Assembly (NCBI RefSeq): GCF_009467825.1
Contig: NZ_WIOK01000006.1
Location: forward strand, 1 to 64,000
Origin: Cyclobacterium xiamenense
GTDB lineage: Bacteria > Bacteroidota > Bacteroidia > Cytophagales > Cyclobacteriaceae
Reading direction: 5' to 3'
DNA length: 64,000 bases
The translations under genes and the position numbers were made by a program. Below the pieces are notes generated by a model. It made no database searches and was not told where the DNA came from. It saw only the letters and a program-made list of their open reading frames with translations. Shown here piece after piece: positions 46,213 to 54,922 of the stretch (position 1 is its first letter; each line of letters opens with the position of its first letter).

Positions 46213-46644
46213 TCAAGGCTCCAGGTCTTCGTCACCCATGTCTACAATAAAATCAAAGGCCACCCGATTGTCTACAATCTCTCTCTCTTGTTCGATTGCC
46301 CCGTATTTCATGGTGACGGCTGTTACATGCGAAGGTAGATCAAATGTCATCTCGAAATCCTCACTCATTGCCTGCGCACCGGCAAAGAATTCATCCCCAG
46401 TTTCGGTTTCCAGCGTTAGTTTCCGGTTGACGGCCACGTCTACATCCAGACCTTCAACCGTTACCGTGATTTTGTCACTGGTTTTCCAATCAAAAACTGC
46501 GGTAGCCTGCAATTCCTCAATGTTTTCCGTCTGAGTCGAAGGCTGTTGCTCCAGGGGCTCTTCTACGCAGGAGAAAAGTAACAGTGCGGGGAGAACTATC
46601 CAGGCACCAATCCCGGCTTCAAAATTTTTCTTGCTGTTTTTCAT
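46213..46644 (-). CDS. Small lipoprotein of unknown function
   Basis: I choose the ATG at 46644 (MKNSKKNF), giving 143 residues with a lipoprotein signal (LLLFSC, Cys26). The mature end is acidic (VEEPLEQQPS), as in surface-directed Bacteroidota lipoproteins. An ATG 30 codons upstream (46734) would bury the signal. The mature domain is a short beta-rich segment (TVTVEGLDVDVAVNRKLTLET) of no family I recognise. It resembles the N-terminal region that often precedes LruC domains in single proteins, and the LruC gene follows 64 bases downstream, so the two may work together. Confidence 0.65.
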   Translation of the reverse strand: MKNSKKNFEAGIGAWIVLPALLLFSCVEEPLEQQPSTQTENIEELQATAVFDWKTSDKITVTVEGLDVDVAVNRKLTLETETGDEFFAGAQAMSEDFEMTFDLPSHVTAVTMKYGAIEQEREIVDNRVAFDFIVDMGDEDLEP

Positions 46645-47160
46645 TTTTCGGTCGATTAAAAGTTTTGTTCCAAAACGGAACCGTTCTATTAGCTGTTTAT
46701 TTACTCCTACGAAATTCCGAAAATAAAACTGCATCCGGGAGTTTTTTCGATGAACCCGCCCAATTGGGCGACAAAATGGTCCGTAGAAGGGTCTAACTTT
46801 TCTTTATCCTATTGAATTCCAGCACTAAAAATAAAACCGAAGTTAGTAGCTTGAAAGATTTTTTAAATTTATTTACCGATTTTGTAGTACAAAATTTTTT
46901 TTATTATTTAAGAACCAAATTATTCTATATGTATTTTTTCAAATCGCGTATTCTGAAGGTCATGGTCAATTTTTTGCAATTCCAGATTCGGTGAGCAAAC
47001 GATACCAAGGATTACCCCATTTTTGCACCGATTTTAGGGTGGATTTTTCCAAAAAAAACCACCCAACGCCGCCCGTACAAAAATTACGGAGCCTGCCAGC
47101 CGCCCCACCAAATTCGCAAAAAATAAATAGTATATTTGCCTGTTAAATGAAACAAACACC
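46645..47160. other. AT-rich divergent intergenic region
   Basis: This 516-base region lies between the divergent lipoprotein gene and sugar dehydrogenase gene. It is AT-rich from 46800 to 46990. A hairpin GGGTGG-aTTTTT/AAAAA-CCACCC lies at 47037-47064, and the sugar dehydrogenase -7 element is at 47131. No convincing gene is visible. Confidence 0.55.
47131..47138 (+). promoter_or_regulatory. Candidate -7 element for sugar dehydrogenase gene
   Basis: TATATTTG matches TAnnTTTG exactly and lies 22 bases upstream of the start codon. No TTTG at standard distance is visible upstream. Confidence 0.45.
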
Positions 47161-48312
47161 ATGAAAAAAAGGAGTATAACAAAGATAATCATCGCATTCA
47201 TAGGAATGCTATCTTGGATAGCCTGCGAGTCCCCCAAACAGGAAAAGGCACCCGTAGATCCGTATGCGGTAACTACCGAAAAACTCACCATCAAGGTTGA
47301 TACCTTATACGAAGGATTTGAACACCCTTGGGGAATGACCTGGCTTTCAGACGGCAGGATGTTGGTCACCGAAAGAAAAGGGGAAATCCTGATATTTAAA
47401 GACGATCAATATACCGGCGAAAAATTAGCCGGAGTGCCGGCCGTTCATGAAGTGAATCAAGCCGGTTTGCTGGACATCCAAACCCATCCCGATCATGCCG
47501 CTAATGGTTGGATTTATTTCTCCTACGCCAAACCGGTTGATGGAGGCGGTGCCACGGCAATCATGCGTGCAAAAGTGGAAGGAAACAGCCTCACAGAAAA
47601 AGAAGACCTGATCGTCACCACTCCGGCAGTAGAGGGAGGCAGGCATTTTGGAAGCCGTATCATCTTCGATAAGGACAATTACCTGTATTTCAGTAATGGC
47701 GAACGGGGAAGCAACCCCGAGAATGCCCAATCGCTAAAAAATTCCCATGGCAAAATCCACCGCATTCACGACGACGGAAGGATTCCTTCGGATAATCCCT
47801 TCGTAAACGAGCCCGATGCCATTCCCTCCATTTGGACCTACGGCAACCGAAATCCGCAGGGACTGGTCTATGACCGGGCAAACGACCGGATCTACGGCAT
47901 CGAACACGGTCCGAAGGGCGGAGACGAGATCAACCTGATCAAAAAAGGAAACAATTATGGATGGCCGGAAATTACCTACGGCATTGATTACGATGACAGC
48001 ATCATTACCGAGGACACGGTAAAAACAGGCATGGAGCAGCCCATTCACTTTTGGCGACCTTCCATCGCCCCTTGCGGATCCACGCTGGTTACCTCGGATC
48101 GCTACCCTTCCTGGAAAGGGAACTTGCTCGTAGGTGCACTTGCCAAACAGCACATTGCCCGGGTCACCCTTGATGGGAGCTCTTATGCCGGTGAGGAAAA
48201 ACTTTTACAAGATATCGGTCGGGTCAGGCATGTGGCCCAAAGTCCGGACGGATACATTTACGCCATCACGGAAGGTACCGGATTTCTGATCAAGCTGATC
48301 CCACAGGAATAA
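47161..48312 (+). CDS. PQQ-dependent sugar dehydrogenase family lipoprotein
   Basis: This is a soluble-type glucose/sorbosone dehydrogenase family beta-propeller (YliI/Asd-like) of 383 residues, lipid-anchored (lipobox SWIAC, Cys22) and therefore periplasmic or on the outer membrane. Family motifs are clear: GFEHPWGMTWLSDGRMLVTER at the start of the propeller, HPDHAANGWIYFSYA, and GNRNPQGLVYD. HGPKGGDEINLIKKGNNYGWP is the family's calcium/PQQ-side signature. The catalytic His is expected in the GRHFGSRIIFD region. PQQ synthesis genes are not in the window. It is a single-gene unit with its own promoter element and a strong terminator. Confidence 0.93.
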   Translation: MKKRSITKIIIAFIGMLSWIACESPKQEKAPVDPYAVTTEKLTIKVDTLYEGFEHPWGMTWLSDGRMLVTERKGEILIFKDDQYTGEKLAGVPAVHEVNQAGLLDIQTHPDHAANGWIYFSYAKPVDGGGATAIMRAKVEGNSLTEKEDLIVTTPAVEGGRHFGSRIIFDKDNYLYFSNGERGSNPENAQSLKNSHGKIHRIHDDGRIPSDNPFVNEPDAIPSIWTYGNRNPQGLVYDRANDRIYGIEHGPKGGDEINLIKKGNNYGWPEITYGIDYDDSIITEDTVKTGMEQPIHFWRPSIAPCGSTLVTSDRYPSWKGNLLVGALAKQHIARVTLDGSSYAGEEKLLQDIGRVRHVAQSPDGYIYAITEGTGFLIKLIPQE

Positions 48313-48315
48313 CCT

Positions 48316-48354
48316 AAAAAACCCCCGCTAGAAGCTTTTCCAGCGGGGGTTTTT
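48316..48354. terminator. Bidirectional terminator
   Basis: The stem AAAAACCCCCGCT/AGCGGGGGTTTTT (48317-48329 with 48342-48354) with a 12-base loop is flanked by an A-run and a T-run. It lies directly between the plus-strand sugar dehydrogenase gene and the minus-strand barrel gene, so it can serve both. Confidence 0.9.
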
Positions 48355-48366
48355 AGTTTTTTTCGA

Positions 48367-48858
48367 CTAAAAGGTAAATCGAATGGACAGGGCCACTTCG
48401 TCCCCCCAAAAACCGCCACCATTGATGATATTAAAGGCCGGTTTATAGTCCAGCGATAGGTTAATCGGTGCGTCTACAAATTTGTAATCCAAGCCGATAA
48501 TCCCATCAATACCCACAATGGTGGATCCTCTGTACCCGGGGTCTGCCCAGGGTGGATTGGAATTGCCGCTATTCCAGCTGCCGATATGGGCTCCTCCGCC
48601 GTAAAACCACCGCAGTCCCCGGACCTCCCGGATATCTTTATGTACTTCGTAAAGTCCGGTAATCACCAGTCCTCTCCATCGGGTGTGAAGGATTCCCTCG
48701 AGCGCTACGTCCGATTGGATAAAATGCTTCACGGTTAGCCCGTTACTGACTCCTGCCCGCAAGCCTATCCCGGTAGCATAGGTCTGCGCCTGACTCTCGT
48801 TCAGGAAACTGAGTCCCAGAAACAAGACAATTAGTACGCTTAATGATGTCTTTACCAT
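48367..48858 (-). CDS. Small outer membrane beta-barrel protein
   Basis: This 163-residue protein has a signal peptide (FLNESQAQT, cleavage near 24). It then shows alternating hydrophobic strands with Gly/aromatic turns and a C-terminal Phe (VALSIRFTF). That is the pattern of a small eight-strand outer-membrane barrel of the kind annotated in Bacteroidota as porin-like or OmpW/PorT-like. I cannot name a specific family. It sits 20 bases downstream of the formyl-THF cyclo-ligase gene, and its stop is next to a terminator, so it ends the bshC/cyclo-ligase unit. Confidence 0.75.
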   Translation of the reverse strand: MVKTSLSVLIVLFLGLSFLNESQAQTYATGIGLRAGVSNGLTVKHFIQSDVALEGILHTRWRGLVITGLYEVHKDIREVRGLRWFYGGGAHIGSWNSGNSNPPWADPGYRGSTIVGIDGIIGLDYKFVDAPINLSLDYKPAFNIINGGGFWGDEVALSIRFTF

Positions 48859-48878
48859 ACAACTGTTGTTTAGATATA

Positions 48879-49454
48879 CTATTTATTAAAAATAACACTT
48901 CCGTGCGGAAACACACAGGCATCCAAAGCCACGTCGTGTTCTGCTACCGGAATCGATTTCACCGTATCGAAATAAGATAGCCCCACTTTGAGCACTTTCG
49001 GCCGCAATTGCCCAAAGAAACGGTCGTAAAAGCCCATGCCATACCCTAACCTATTTCCTGCATCATCTACTCCCAACAGTGGCACGAAAACCAAATCAAT
49101 GCTTTCGTTGGAAGCGTAGATAGGCTTTTTGGGAATGGGAATACCCATACCGTCTTCGATAAAGACGGTATCTTTGGTAATCTTTACCGTTTGGAGCTTA
49201 TGCCCAAGCCGGTCGGTAATGGAACCATACACTTCGTATCCCGCACCAAATAAGGATGGCAATAATAATACCGTATTGATCTCGTAAAGCTTTTTGATGG
49301 GTAAAAAAAGGTGAATGTGTCGAATAGCGCGATATGCATTCAAAAACCGCATGCTTTCGGAAGCTATTTTTTCCGAGCGAATAGACCGCTCTTTTTCGCT
49401 GAGCGCTTTTCTATCTTCCTTGAACTTTTTCCTGAGTATTTCCTTCGCCTCCAT
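48879..49454 (-). CDS. 5-formyltetrahydrofolate cyclo-ligase
   Basis: This cytoplasmic folate enzyme converts 5-formyl-THF to 5,10-methenyl-THF with ATP. The 191-residue length is typical. Family features are the N-terminal basic helix (ILRKKFKEDRKAL), a P-loop-like middle and the signature GVDDAGNRLGYGMGFYDRFF near 130-150, where GxGxGxYD binds substrate. There is only one plausible start (MEAKEILRKKFK at 49454). The gene therefore overlaps the end of bshC by 44 bases in another frame, a longer overlap than usual, and implies coupled translation. Confidence 0.93.
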   Translation of the reverse strand: MEAKEILRKKFKEDRKALSEKERSIRSEKIASESMRFLNAYRAIRHIHLFLPIKKLYEINTVLLLPSLFGAGYEVYGSITDRLGHKLQTVKITKDTVFIEDGMGIPIPKKPIYASNESIDLVFVPLLGVDDAGNRLGYGMGFYDRFFGQLRPKVLKVGLSYFDTVKSIPVAEHDVALDACVFPHGSVIFNK

Positions 49455-51009
49455 TCTCCCACAAAATTACAAAATTAAAATCCAAGGGATCAAACTGACC
49501 GAATAGCTCGTTTATAAAATTCGGATTTGCCAGGTAATATTCGAGAAAATTCACCCGCCTTTCCTGCAAGGTTCCGTTTGGAAAAAGGAAGTCCTTGACT
49601 TCGTGCAGCTGACGGATGGCATCTCCCTGCTTTCTTTCTTCTGCTTTTCTAAATTTCACGGCTACCTGGTTGAGAATTTTTTCACTACGGGTAAAGGCCG
49701 CTTTTACCGCCTGCCCCAGGCTAGGGTCCAACCCGAATCCCCTGTTTTCGAGGGTACCAAACAATTGATTCAATTGCTCCCTTTCCCTTTGCAGGGAGAC
49801 GTCCTCCGATGCGTTCTTTAGGGTATAGTCGATTCTCAAGCGATCTACATGCTGGAAAAGCTCCTCAGGTTTCAGTCCCAGTTTGTCAATTTTGCGCCCA
49901 ATTTGTCTGGGAACGATCATGGCAAAGTTTCGCGGAAGAAGAAACGGAAAATCCACCGTATAGTGATCAAATACCCTTTTCAATTGAAACCAATAGGCCA
50001 CCTCGGCAGGGCCTCCCAGGTAGGCCAGGTTGGGAAGTATTACTTCCTGGTACAGGGGCCGCATGACCACATTGGGGCTAAATCGCTCCGGATGCGTATC
50101 CAGCAAGGCCTCCATTTCTGCGTAGCTCCATTCGTTTTTGCCATCTTGCGTCCGAAACCGGCCGTTTTGTAGCACCAGGCGGTCCCTGCGCCCGGGCTCC
50201 ATGTAAAAAAAGTTGATCTCTCGGGGAAAAACCTGGGTCTTGTACCCGGCTTCCTCCAGGGCTCGGTTGCTTTCATTTACCAACCCATTGGCTTCCTGGG
50301 AAAAAACATCTGTTTTGATTTGGGGCAAAAACGAACGTTTGAGCCCGGGATGATTCGCATCCAGGATCACCAACCCTTTATCTGCGAATAAATGGTGCAC
50401 GTATTTCCTAACGGCCTCTTTGAGCTGCGTGCTGGAAATATAGGCCTCTTTGAAAAATTCGGGCAGGAAGTCCCATTCCTTCACCAATGCCTTCAGGGAA
50501 TCGTCTAGCAAAAATTCCCCCACCGGACCGGTTTGATCGCTGTCCCAGGCATACCGCTTCCCATCAAAATGAAAATGATTGATCTCGGCAAAATCGTGGT
50601 CTTCCGTGGCCATCCAATACAGGGGAACAATTTGGTAATCCGGGTAGGCTTTCTGAATTTTCTCCGCTAAAAGGACCGTAGAAACAATTTTATAGATAAA
50701 AAAGGACGGCCCGGTCATGAAGTTAAGCTGGTGTCCCGTTGTCACAGTAAAGGTCCGAGGCTCCCTCAGTCTTTTGATATTCTGGGCCACCGGAGAATCC
50801 TCATAGCCTGCATACTGTTCCTCCAATGCCTCCACCAATAGCTCCCGACGGGTTTCCGGAAAGGATTTGTTTTCCAAAACCCGGCCAAATCGGCCAATTT
50901 CCGGAAATTCCTGATAAAATTGCGTGAGTGCCTCCTCTTTTTTAATGTAGTCTAAAAACAGCGCTGAAAATAAGCCCGTACAGGCAGGGTCTACAGTGGA
51001 TTTTATCAT
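49411..51009 (-). CDS. bshC: Bacillithiol synthase BshC (cysteine-adding enzyme)
   Basis: This enzyme adds cysteine to glucosaminyl-malate in the last step of bacillithiol synthesis. I start at 51009 (MIKSTVDPACTGLFS), giving 532 residues, the normal family length; the open frame extends 62 codons further, but that part overlaps copA and lacks family similarity. Rossmann-fold motifs are seen in FTVTTGHQLNFMTGPSFFIYK (about 150-170) and YQIVPLYWMATEDHDFAEINH, the family's ATP/substrate region. VVMRPLYQEVILPNLAYLGGPAEVAYW is also characteristic. A helical coiled-coil domain ends the protein. It is divergent from copA and overlaps the cyclo-ligase gene by 44 bases. Confidence 0.93.
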   Translation of the reverse strand: MIKSTVDPACTGLFSALFLDYIKKEEALTQFYQEFPEIGRFGRVLENKSFPETRRELLVEALEEQYAGYEDSPVAQNIKRLREPRTFTVTTGHQLNFMTGPSFFIYKIVSTVLLAEKIQKAYPDYQIVPLYWMATEDHDFAEINHFHFDGKRYAWDSDQTGPVGEFLLDDSLKALVKEWDFLPEFFKEAYISSTQLKEAVRKYVHHLFADKGLVILDANHPGLKRSFLPQIKTDVFSQEANGLVNESNRALEEAGYKTQVFPREINFFYMEPGRRDRLVLQNGRFRTQDGKNEWSYAEMEALLDTHPERFSPNVVMRPLYQEVILPNLAYLGGPAEVAYWFQLKRVFDHYTVDFPFLLPRNFAMIVPRQIGRKIDKLGLKPEELFQHVDRLRIDYTLKNASEDVSLQREREQLNQLFGTLENRGFGLDPSLGQAVKAAFTRSEKILNQVAVKFRKAEERKQGDAIRQLHEVKDFLFPNGTLQERRVNFLEYYLANPNFINELFGQFDPLDFNFVILWENGGEGNTQEKVQGR

Positions 51010-51158
51010 AAAAGGTGCAATTTTATCGTATTTCCGGCAGTAATGGTGGTTAAAAACCTGCGTATAAACGTTAAAGTTCAACAATTTTATCGATTTATCA
51101 GAAATGGTGCGATACATTTTTGCGAAAATTATATAACAGGTAGACCGGGAATTCCGGG

Positions 51159-51166
51159 TACCTTTG
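51159..51166 (+). promoter_or_regulatory. Candidate -7 element for copA
   Basis: TACCTTTG matches TAnnTTTG and lies 15 bases before the copA start codon, so the predicted leader is very short. No -33 TTTG is at standard spacing. Confidence 0.3.
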
Positions 51167-51181
51167 GGAAACGATTGAATC

Positions 51182-53392
51182 ATGAGCAAGACCATTGAAG
51201 TTCCGGTATCGGGTATGAGTTGTGCGGCCTGCGCGGTGAGCGTGGAGACCCTGCTGAAAGAAACACCGGGCGTGCAATCGGCCAGCGTAAACTATGCCAC
51301 GCAGGCGGCCACGCTCGTTTTTGATGAAGCGGTCACCGATTTGAATCAAGCCCGGGAAAAAATCCATTCCGTTGGATACGAACTACTGCTCGACCAACAG
51401 GAAAAAGACAGCCTGGCTGAAATCCAGCACTCGGCCTATAAAAAACTACGAAGGAATACCATCGCCTCGGGAATACTTGCGCTGCCTGTGTTCCTTATCG
51501 GCATGTTTTGGATGGATTTACCCTATGGGAACTACATTTCCTGGATCCTGACCACTCCGATACTTTTCATCTTTGGCCGAAAGTTTTTTACCAATGCGTT
51601 GAAGCAGACCCGACTCGGAAAAGCCAACATGGACACTCTGGTGGCCTTGAGCACCGGAATTGCCTACCTGTACAGCATGTTTACCACCCTTTTCCCCGAA
51701 TGGTTGGAAGCCCGCGGAATCAGTGCCCATGTTTATTTCGAAACGGCGGCTGTCATCGTCTTCTTTATATTACTGGGTCGCATGTTGGAATCCGGGGCAA
51801 AGGCCGGTACCTCCGAGGCCTTGCGTAAATTAATCGGCTTGCAACCGGACAGTCTGACTGTCATCCGGGATGGAAAAGAATACACACTGCCGGTGGGATC
51901 GGTTGTAACCGGCGAAAGAATCGTTATCAAACCCGGACAACGACTGCCACTCGATGGACTCGTGGAACAGGGGAGTTCATACGTAGACGAGAGTTCGCTC
52001 ACGGGAGAGCCCATACCGGTCGCAAAAAATCCGGGTGATACGGTCTACGCGGGTACCATTAACCAGAAGGGTAGTTTTACGTTTACTGCCACTGCAGCTG
52101 CCGCTGACACCCTCCTCGCAAACATTATCTCCCGGGTTAAGCAGGCACAGGGATCAAAGGCACCCATACAGAAAACCGTGGATCGGGTAACGGCTGTGTT
52201 TGTTCCCGTCGTGCTTGGTCTGGCTTTTGTGACCTTCCTTGCCTGGTCCTTTAGCGGAATCGATGAGGCCCTGCTCCGGGGAATGCTTTCTGCAATAACC
52301 GTTTTGGTAATTGCCTGCCCCTGTGCACTTGGCCTCGCAACCCCTACTGCCATCATGGTGGGAATGGGCAAAGCCGCCTCCCTGGGTATTTTGATAAAGG
52401 ATGCAGAAAGTCTGGAAAGAGGGAAGCGCACGGACACCCTTATCCTTGACAAAACCGGCACCATCACGGAGGGCAAGCCGAAAGTAAGCGCGGTGGAATG
52501 GCGAGACGGGATGGATGCAAGCGCATTGATGCCCATTTTTCAGGCACTGGAAGCAAAAAGTGAACACCCCCTCGCCACGGCCATCGCGCAACATTTCAGC
52601 CCTTCTGAACAGCCCTTGCCATTGACCGATTTCCAGTCCGAAACCGGAAAAGGAGTCATGGCACGCTTCGAAGGTAAATCCTACCGGATAGGCACGCTTC
52701 GATGGCTAACTACCTGCGGAGTGGATACAGCGGGTAAGCTGATAGCGTCCGGAGAAAACGCGTTGGAGCAGGGGAATATCCTGGTATACATGGCAGTAGA
52801 TCACCGCCTGGCCGGCTGGGTTGCCATTTCCGACCAGATCAGGAAAGATTCAAAAGCCGCGATCTCCACCCTTCGCCAAATGGGCATTGCGGTACACATG
52901 CTTACCGGAGATCAGGAAAAAACAGCGACCGCTGTGGCAACTGCTGTAGGTATACAGCACGTAAAAAGCGGCATGTTGCCCCAAGACAAGGGCGCCTACC
53001 TGCAGCAACTTCAACAAAAAGGGCATACGGTAGCCATGGTGGGCGACGGAATCAACGACAGCGAAGCACTGGTGTTGGCAGACCTTAGCATCGCCATGGG
53101 CGCAGGAACTGACATTGCGATGGAAACCGCCAAGGTTACGTTAATGCATTCCTCCTTAAAAGCCGTTCCCCAGTTGCTAAAACTCAGTACCCAAACGGTA
53201 CGCACGATACGCCAAAATCTCTTTTGGGCGTTTATTTATAACATCATCGGGATACCCATCGCCGCGGGCGTGTTGTATCCCGTATCGGGTTTTTTGCTCA
53301 ACCCGATGATCGCCGGTGCAGCCATGGCGCTTAGTTCGGTATCGGTGGTGAGCAACAGCCTTCGGCTGAAATTTACGAAAACAAACGATTAG
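51182..53392 (+). CDS. copA: Copper-translocating P1B-type ATPase
   Basis: This inner-membrane Cu(I) efflux ATPase has 736 residues. One N-terminal heavy-metal-associated domain carries GMSCAACAVSVE (Cys14, Cys17). Membrane helices flank the cation motif CPC in VIACPCALGLATPT. The A-domain has SLTGEPIPV, the P-domain has the phosphorylated Asp in LDKTGTITEGK, the N-domain has SEHPLA, and the hinge reads MVGDGINDSEAL. The CPC motif and the two final helices place it with Cu(I) pumps. A 70-residue copper chaperone-like gene starts 2 bases after the stop, so the two are cotranscribed. No copper-sensing regulator is nearby. Confidence 0.95.
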   Translation: MSKTIEVPVSGMSCAACAVSVETLLKETPGVQSASVNYATQAATLVFDEAVTDLNQAREKIHSVGYELLLDQQEKDSLAEIQHSAYKKLRRNTIASGILALPVFLIGMFWMDLPYGNYISWILTTPILFIFGRKFFTNALKQTRLGKANMDTLVALSTGIAYLYSMFTTLFPEWLEARGISAHVYFETAAVIVFFILLGRMLESGAKAGTSEALRKLIGLQPDSLTVIRDGKEYTLPVGSVVTGERIVIKPGQRLPLDGLVEQGSSYVDESSLTGEPIPVAKNPGDTVYAGTINQKGSFTFTATAAAADTLLANIISRVKQAQGSKAPIQKTVDRVTAVFVPVVLGLAFVTFLAWSFSGIDEALLRGMLSAITVLVIACPCALGLATPTAIMVGMGKAASLGILIKDAESLERGKRTDTLILDKTGTITEGKPKVSAVEWRDGMDASALMPIFQALEAKSEHPLATAIAQHFSPSEQPLPLTDFQSETGKGVMARFEGKSYRIGTLRWLTTCGVDTAGKLIASGENALEQGNILVYMAVDHRLAGWVAISDQIRKDSKAAISTLRQMGIAVHMLTGDQEKTATAVATAVGIQHVKSGMLPQDKGAYLQQLQQKGHTVAMVGDGINDSEALVLADLSIAMGAGTDIAMETAKVTLMHSSLKAVPQLLKLSTQTVRTIRQNLFWAFIYNIIGIPIAAGVLYPVSGFLLNPMIAGAAMALSSVSVVSNSLRLKFTKTND

Positions 53393-53394
53393 TC

Positions 53395-53607
53395 ATGTCT
53401 AACGAAACTTCCATGAAATTCAAGACCACCATTAAATGTGGCGCCTGTGTGGCCGCTGTAACTCCGGCACTAAACGAACTGGTTCCCAATGCCTGGGAGG
53501 TAGATCTTAGCTCCCCCGATAGAATCCTGACCATACATCAGCCTGTAGATCCGGAAAGCGTAAAAGCCGCTTTGGAAAAATCCGGATACAGGGGCGAATC
53601 AATTTAA
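53395..53607 (+). CDS. Small heavy-metal-associated (HMA) protein, CopZ-like
   Basis: This 70-residue single HMA domain carries metal-binding Cys15 and Cys18 (KCGACVAAV). That differs from the common GMTCxxC context: a Lys replaces Met before the first Cys, and Gly-Ala lies between the cysteines. It starts 2 bases after the copA stop and is surely cotranscribed. It is a likely cytoplasmic Cu(I) chaperone delivering to CopA. The beta-alpha-beta-beta-alpha-beta pattern is complete, ending in ESVKAALEKSGYRGESI. Confidence 0.88.
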   Translation: MSNETSMKFKTTIKCGACVAAVTPALNELVPNAWEVDLSSPDRILTIHQPVDPESVKAALEKSGYRGESI

Positions 53608-53657
53608 GGGAACAGGCTACGGATGGGACAAAATTTTCTTACTTTTGGTCCTATTCT

Positions 53658-54896
53658 ATGATGAATTATACTGCATTTACTTTAGACAACGGCCTTCAGG
53701 TAGTGGTCCATGAAGATCATACCTCCGAAATGGCCGTTGTCAACGTGCTCTACAAGGTAGGCTCCCGAAACGAAACCCCCGGAAAAACCGGTTTGGCACA
53801 TTACTTCGAACACCTGATGTTTTCCGGTTCCCGGCATGTTCCTGCGTTTGACAGTGCCCTGGAGCGGGTGGGGGGATCCAGCAATGCCTTTACGAACACC
53901 GATATAACCAATTACTACATCTCTCTTCCCGCTGCAAATCTGGAGACTGCCCTTTGGCTGGAGTCGGATCGCATGCTGCACCTGAGTTTAAATGAGCAGC
54001 AAATCCACACCCAAAAACAGGTGGTAATCGAGGAATTCAAGCAGCGCTACCTCAACCAACCCTATGGGGACGCCATGCACCATGTGCGTAGCCTTGCTTT
54101 TGAAAAGCATCCCTATCGCTGGCCGACCATCGGGGAACATATTGAGGACATCGAGCGATTCGAGAAAGCAGACCTGACTAACTTCTACCGGCAACATTAT
54201 TCCCCCGACAATGCCGTATTGTGCATTGCCGGCAAGGTCAGGGCGGAGGAAGTCAAAGACAAAGTCAACCACTGGTTTGGGGAAATACCTCGGGGTCCGC
54301 TGCCCATTCCAAGACCCGTGACCGAACCCGCCCAACTGGAAAAACGGACCATGCGGGTAGCTGCCGACGTCCCCACGGACGCGCTGTATAAGGTGTTCCG
54401 GATCCCCGGCAGACTGCACGAAGCCTACCTTGCCTGCGATCTCATTACCGACATTTTGAGCGTGGGTAGGTCCTCCGTGTTGGAACAAAAACTGATAAAG
54501 AACGGATCTGTATTTGCCAGTTGCCAGGCCTATGTTTTAGGAAATGTAGATCCCGGGCTCCTGGTTTTTACCGGGAAGATGGAAAAAGGCATCCCTGCCG
54601 AGAAGGCAGAAGAGGAATTGGACAAAGTCATCAACCGCTTCAAACAAGATATCTTTCCCCGCAACCTACTCCAAAAGATAAAGAACCAGGCAGAAGCCAT
54701 GGAAACCTTTGAATCCGTTTCTTTGCTGGGTAGGGCCATGAAGCTGGCCTATTACGCGTACCTGGGGAACCCTGCCTTGATTCAGGCGGAATTTGATCGG
54801 AAATTATCCATTTCTGCAGAAGAAATCATGGATGCTTCCCGCACCTACCTGAGTGAAGATTCGGCCTCGGTAGTGTATTACACGCAGAAAAACTGA
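53658..54896 (+). CDS. M16 family zinc metallopeptidase
   Basis: This pitrilysin-type peptidase has 412 residues. The inverted zinc motif HxxEH is present as His48-Tyr-Phe-Glu51-His52 (HYFEHLMF). The downstream glutamate helix (VIEEFKQRYLNQPYGDAMH) is also present. The second half (about 220-412) is the non-catalytic M16_C domain. There is no signal peptide, so a cytoplasmic location is likely, and it is a single-unit (about 45 kDa) form. Many such enzymes are encoded next to an inactive M16 partner; none is adjacent here. The gene lies 50 bases after the HMA gene and 26 bases before ispF. Confidence 0.93.
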   Translation: MMNYTAFTLDNGLQVVVHEDHTSEMAVVNVLYKVGSRNETPGKTGLAHYFEHLMFSGSRHVPAFDSALERVGGSSNAFTNTDITNYYISLPAANLETALWLESDRMLHLSLNEQQIHTQKQVVIEEFKQRYLNQPYGDAMHHVRSLAFEKHPYRWPTIGEHIEDIERFEKADLTNFYRQHYSPDNAVLCIAGKVRAEEVKDKVNHWFGEIPRGPLPIPRPVTEPAQLEKRTMRVAADVPTDALYKVFRIPGRLHEAYLACDLITDILSVGRSSVLEQKLIKNGSVFASCQAYVLGNVDPGLLVFTGKMEKGIPAEKAEEELDKVINRFKQDIFPRNLLQKIKNQAEAMETFESVSLLGRAMKLAYYAYLGNPALIQAEFDRKLSISAEEIMDASRTYLSEDSASVVYYTQKN

Positions 54897-54922
54897 CAGC
54901 TAGGTAGTAAATAAAATTGATT

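Noticed and set aside
51010-51195. 62-codon N-terminal extension of bshC
   Set aside because: It overlaps the copA start and would make BshC longer than its family; MIKSTVDPACTG is the natural start.
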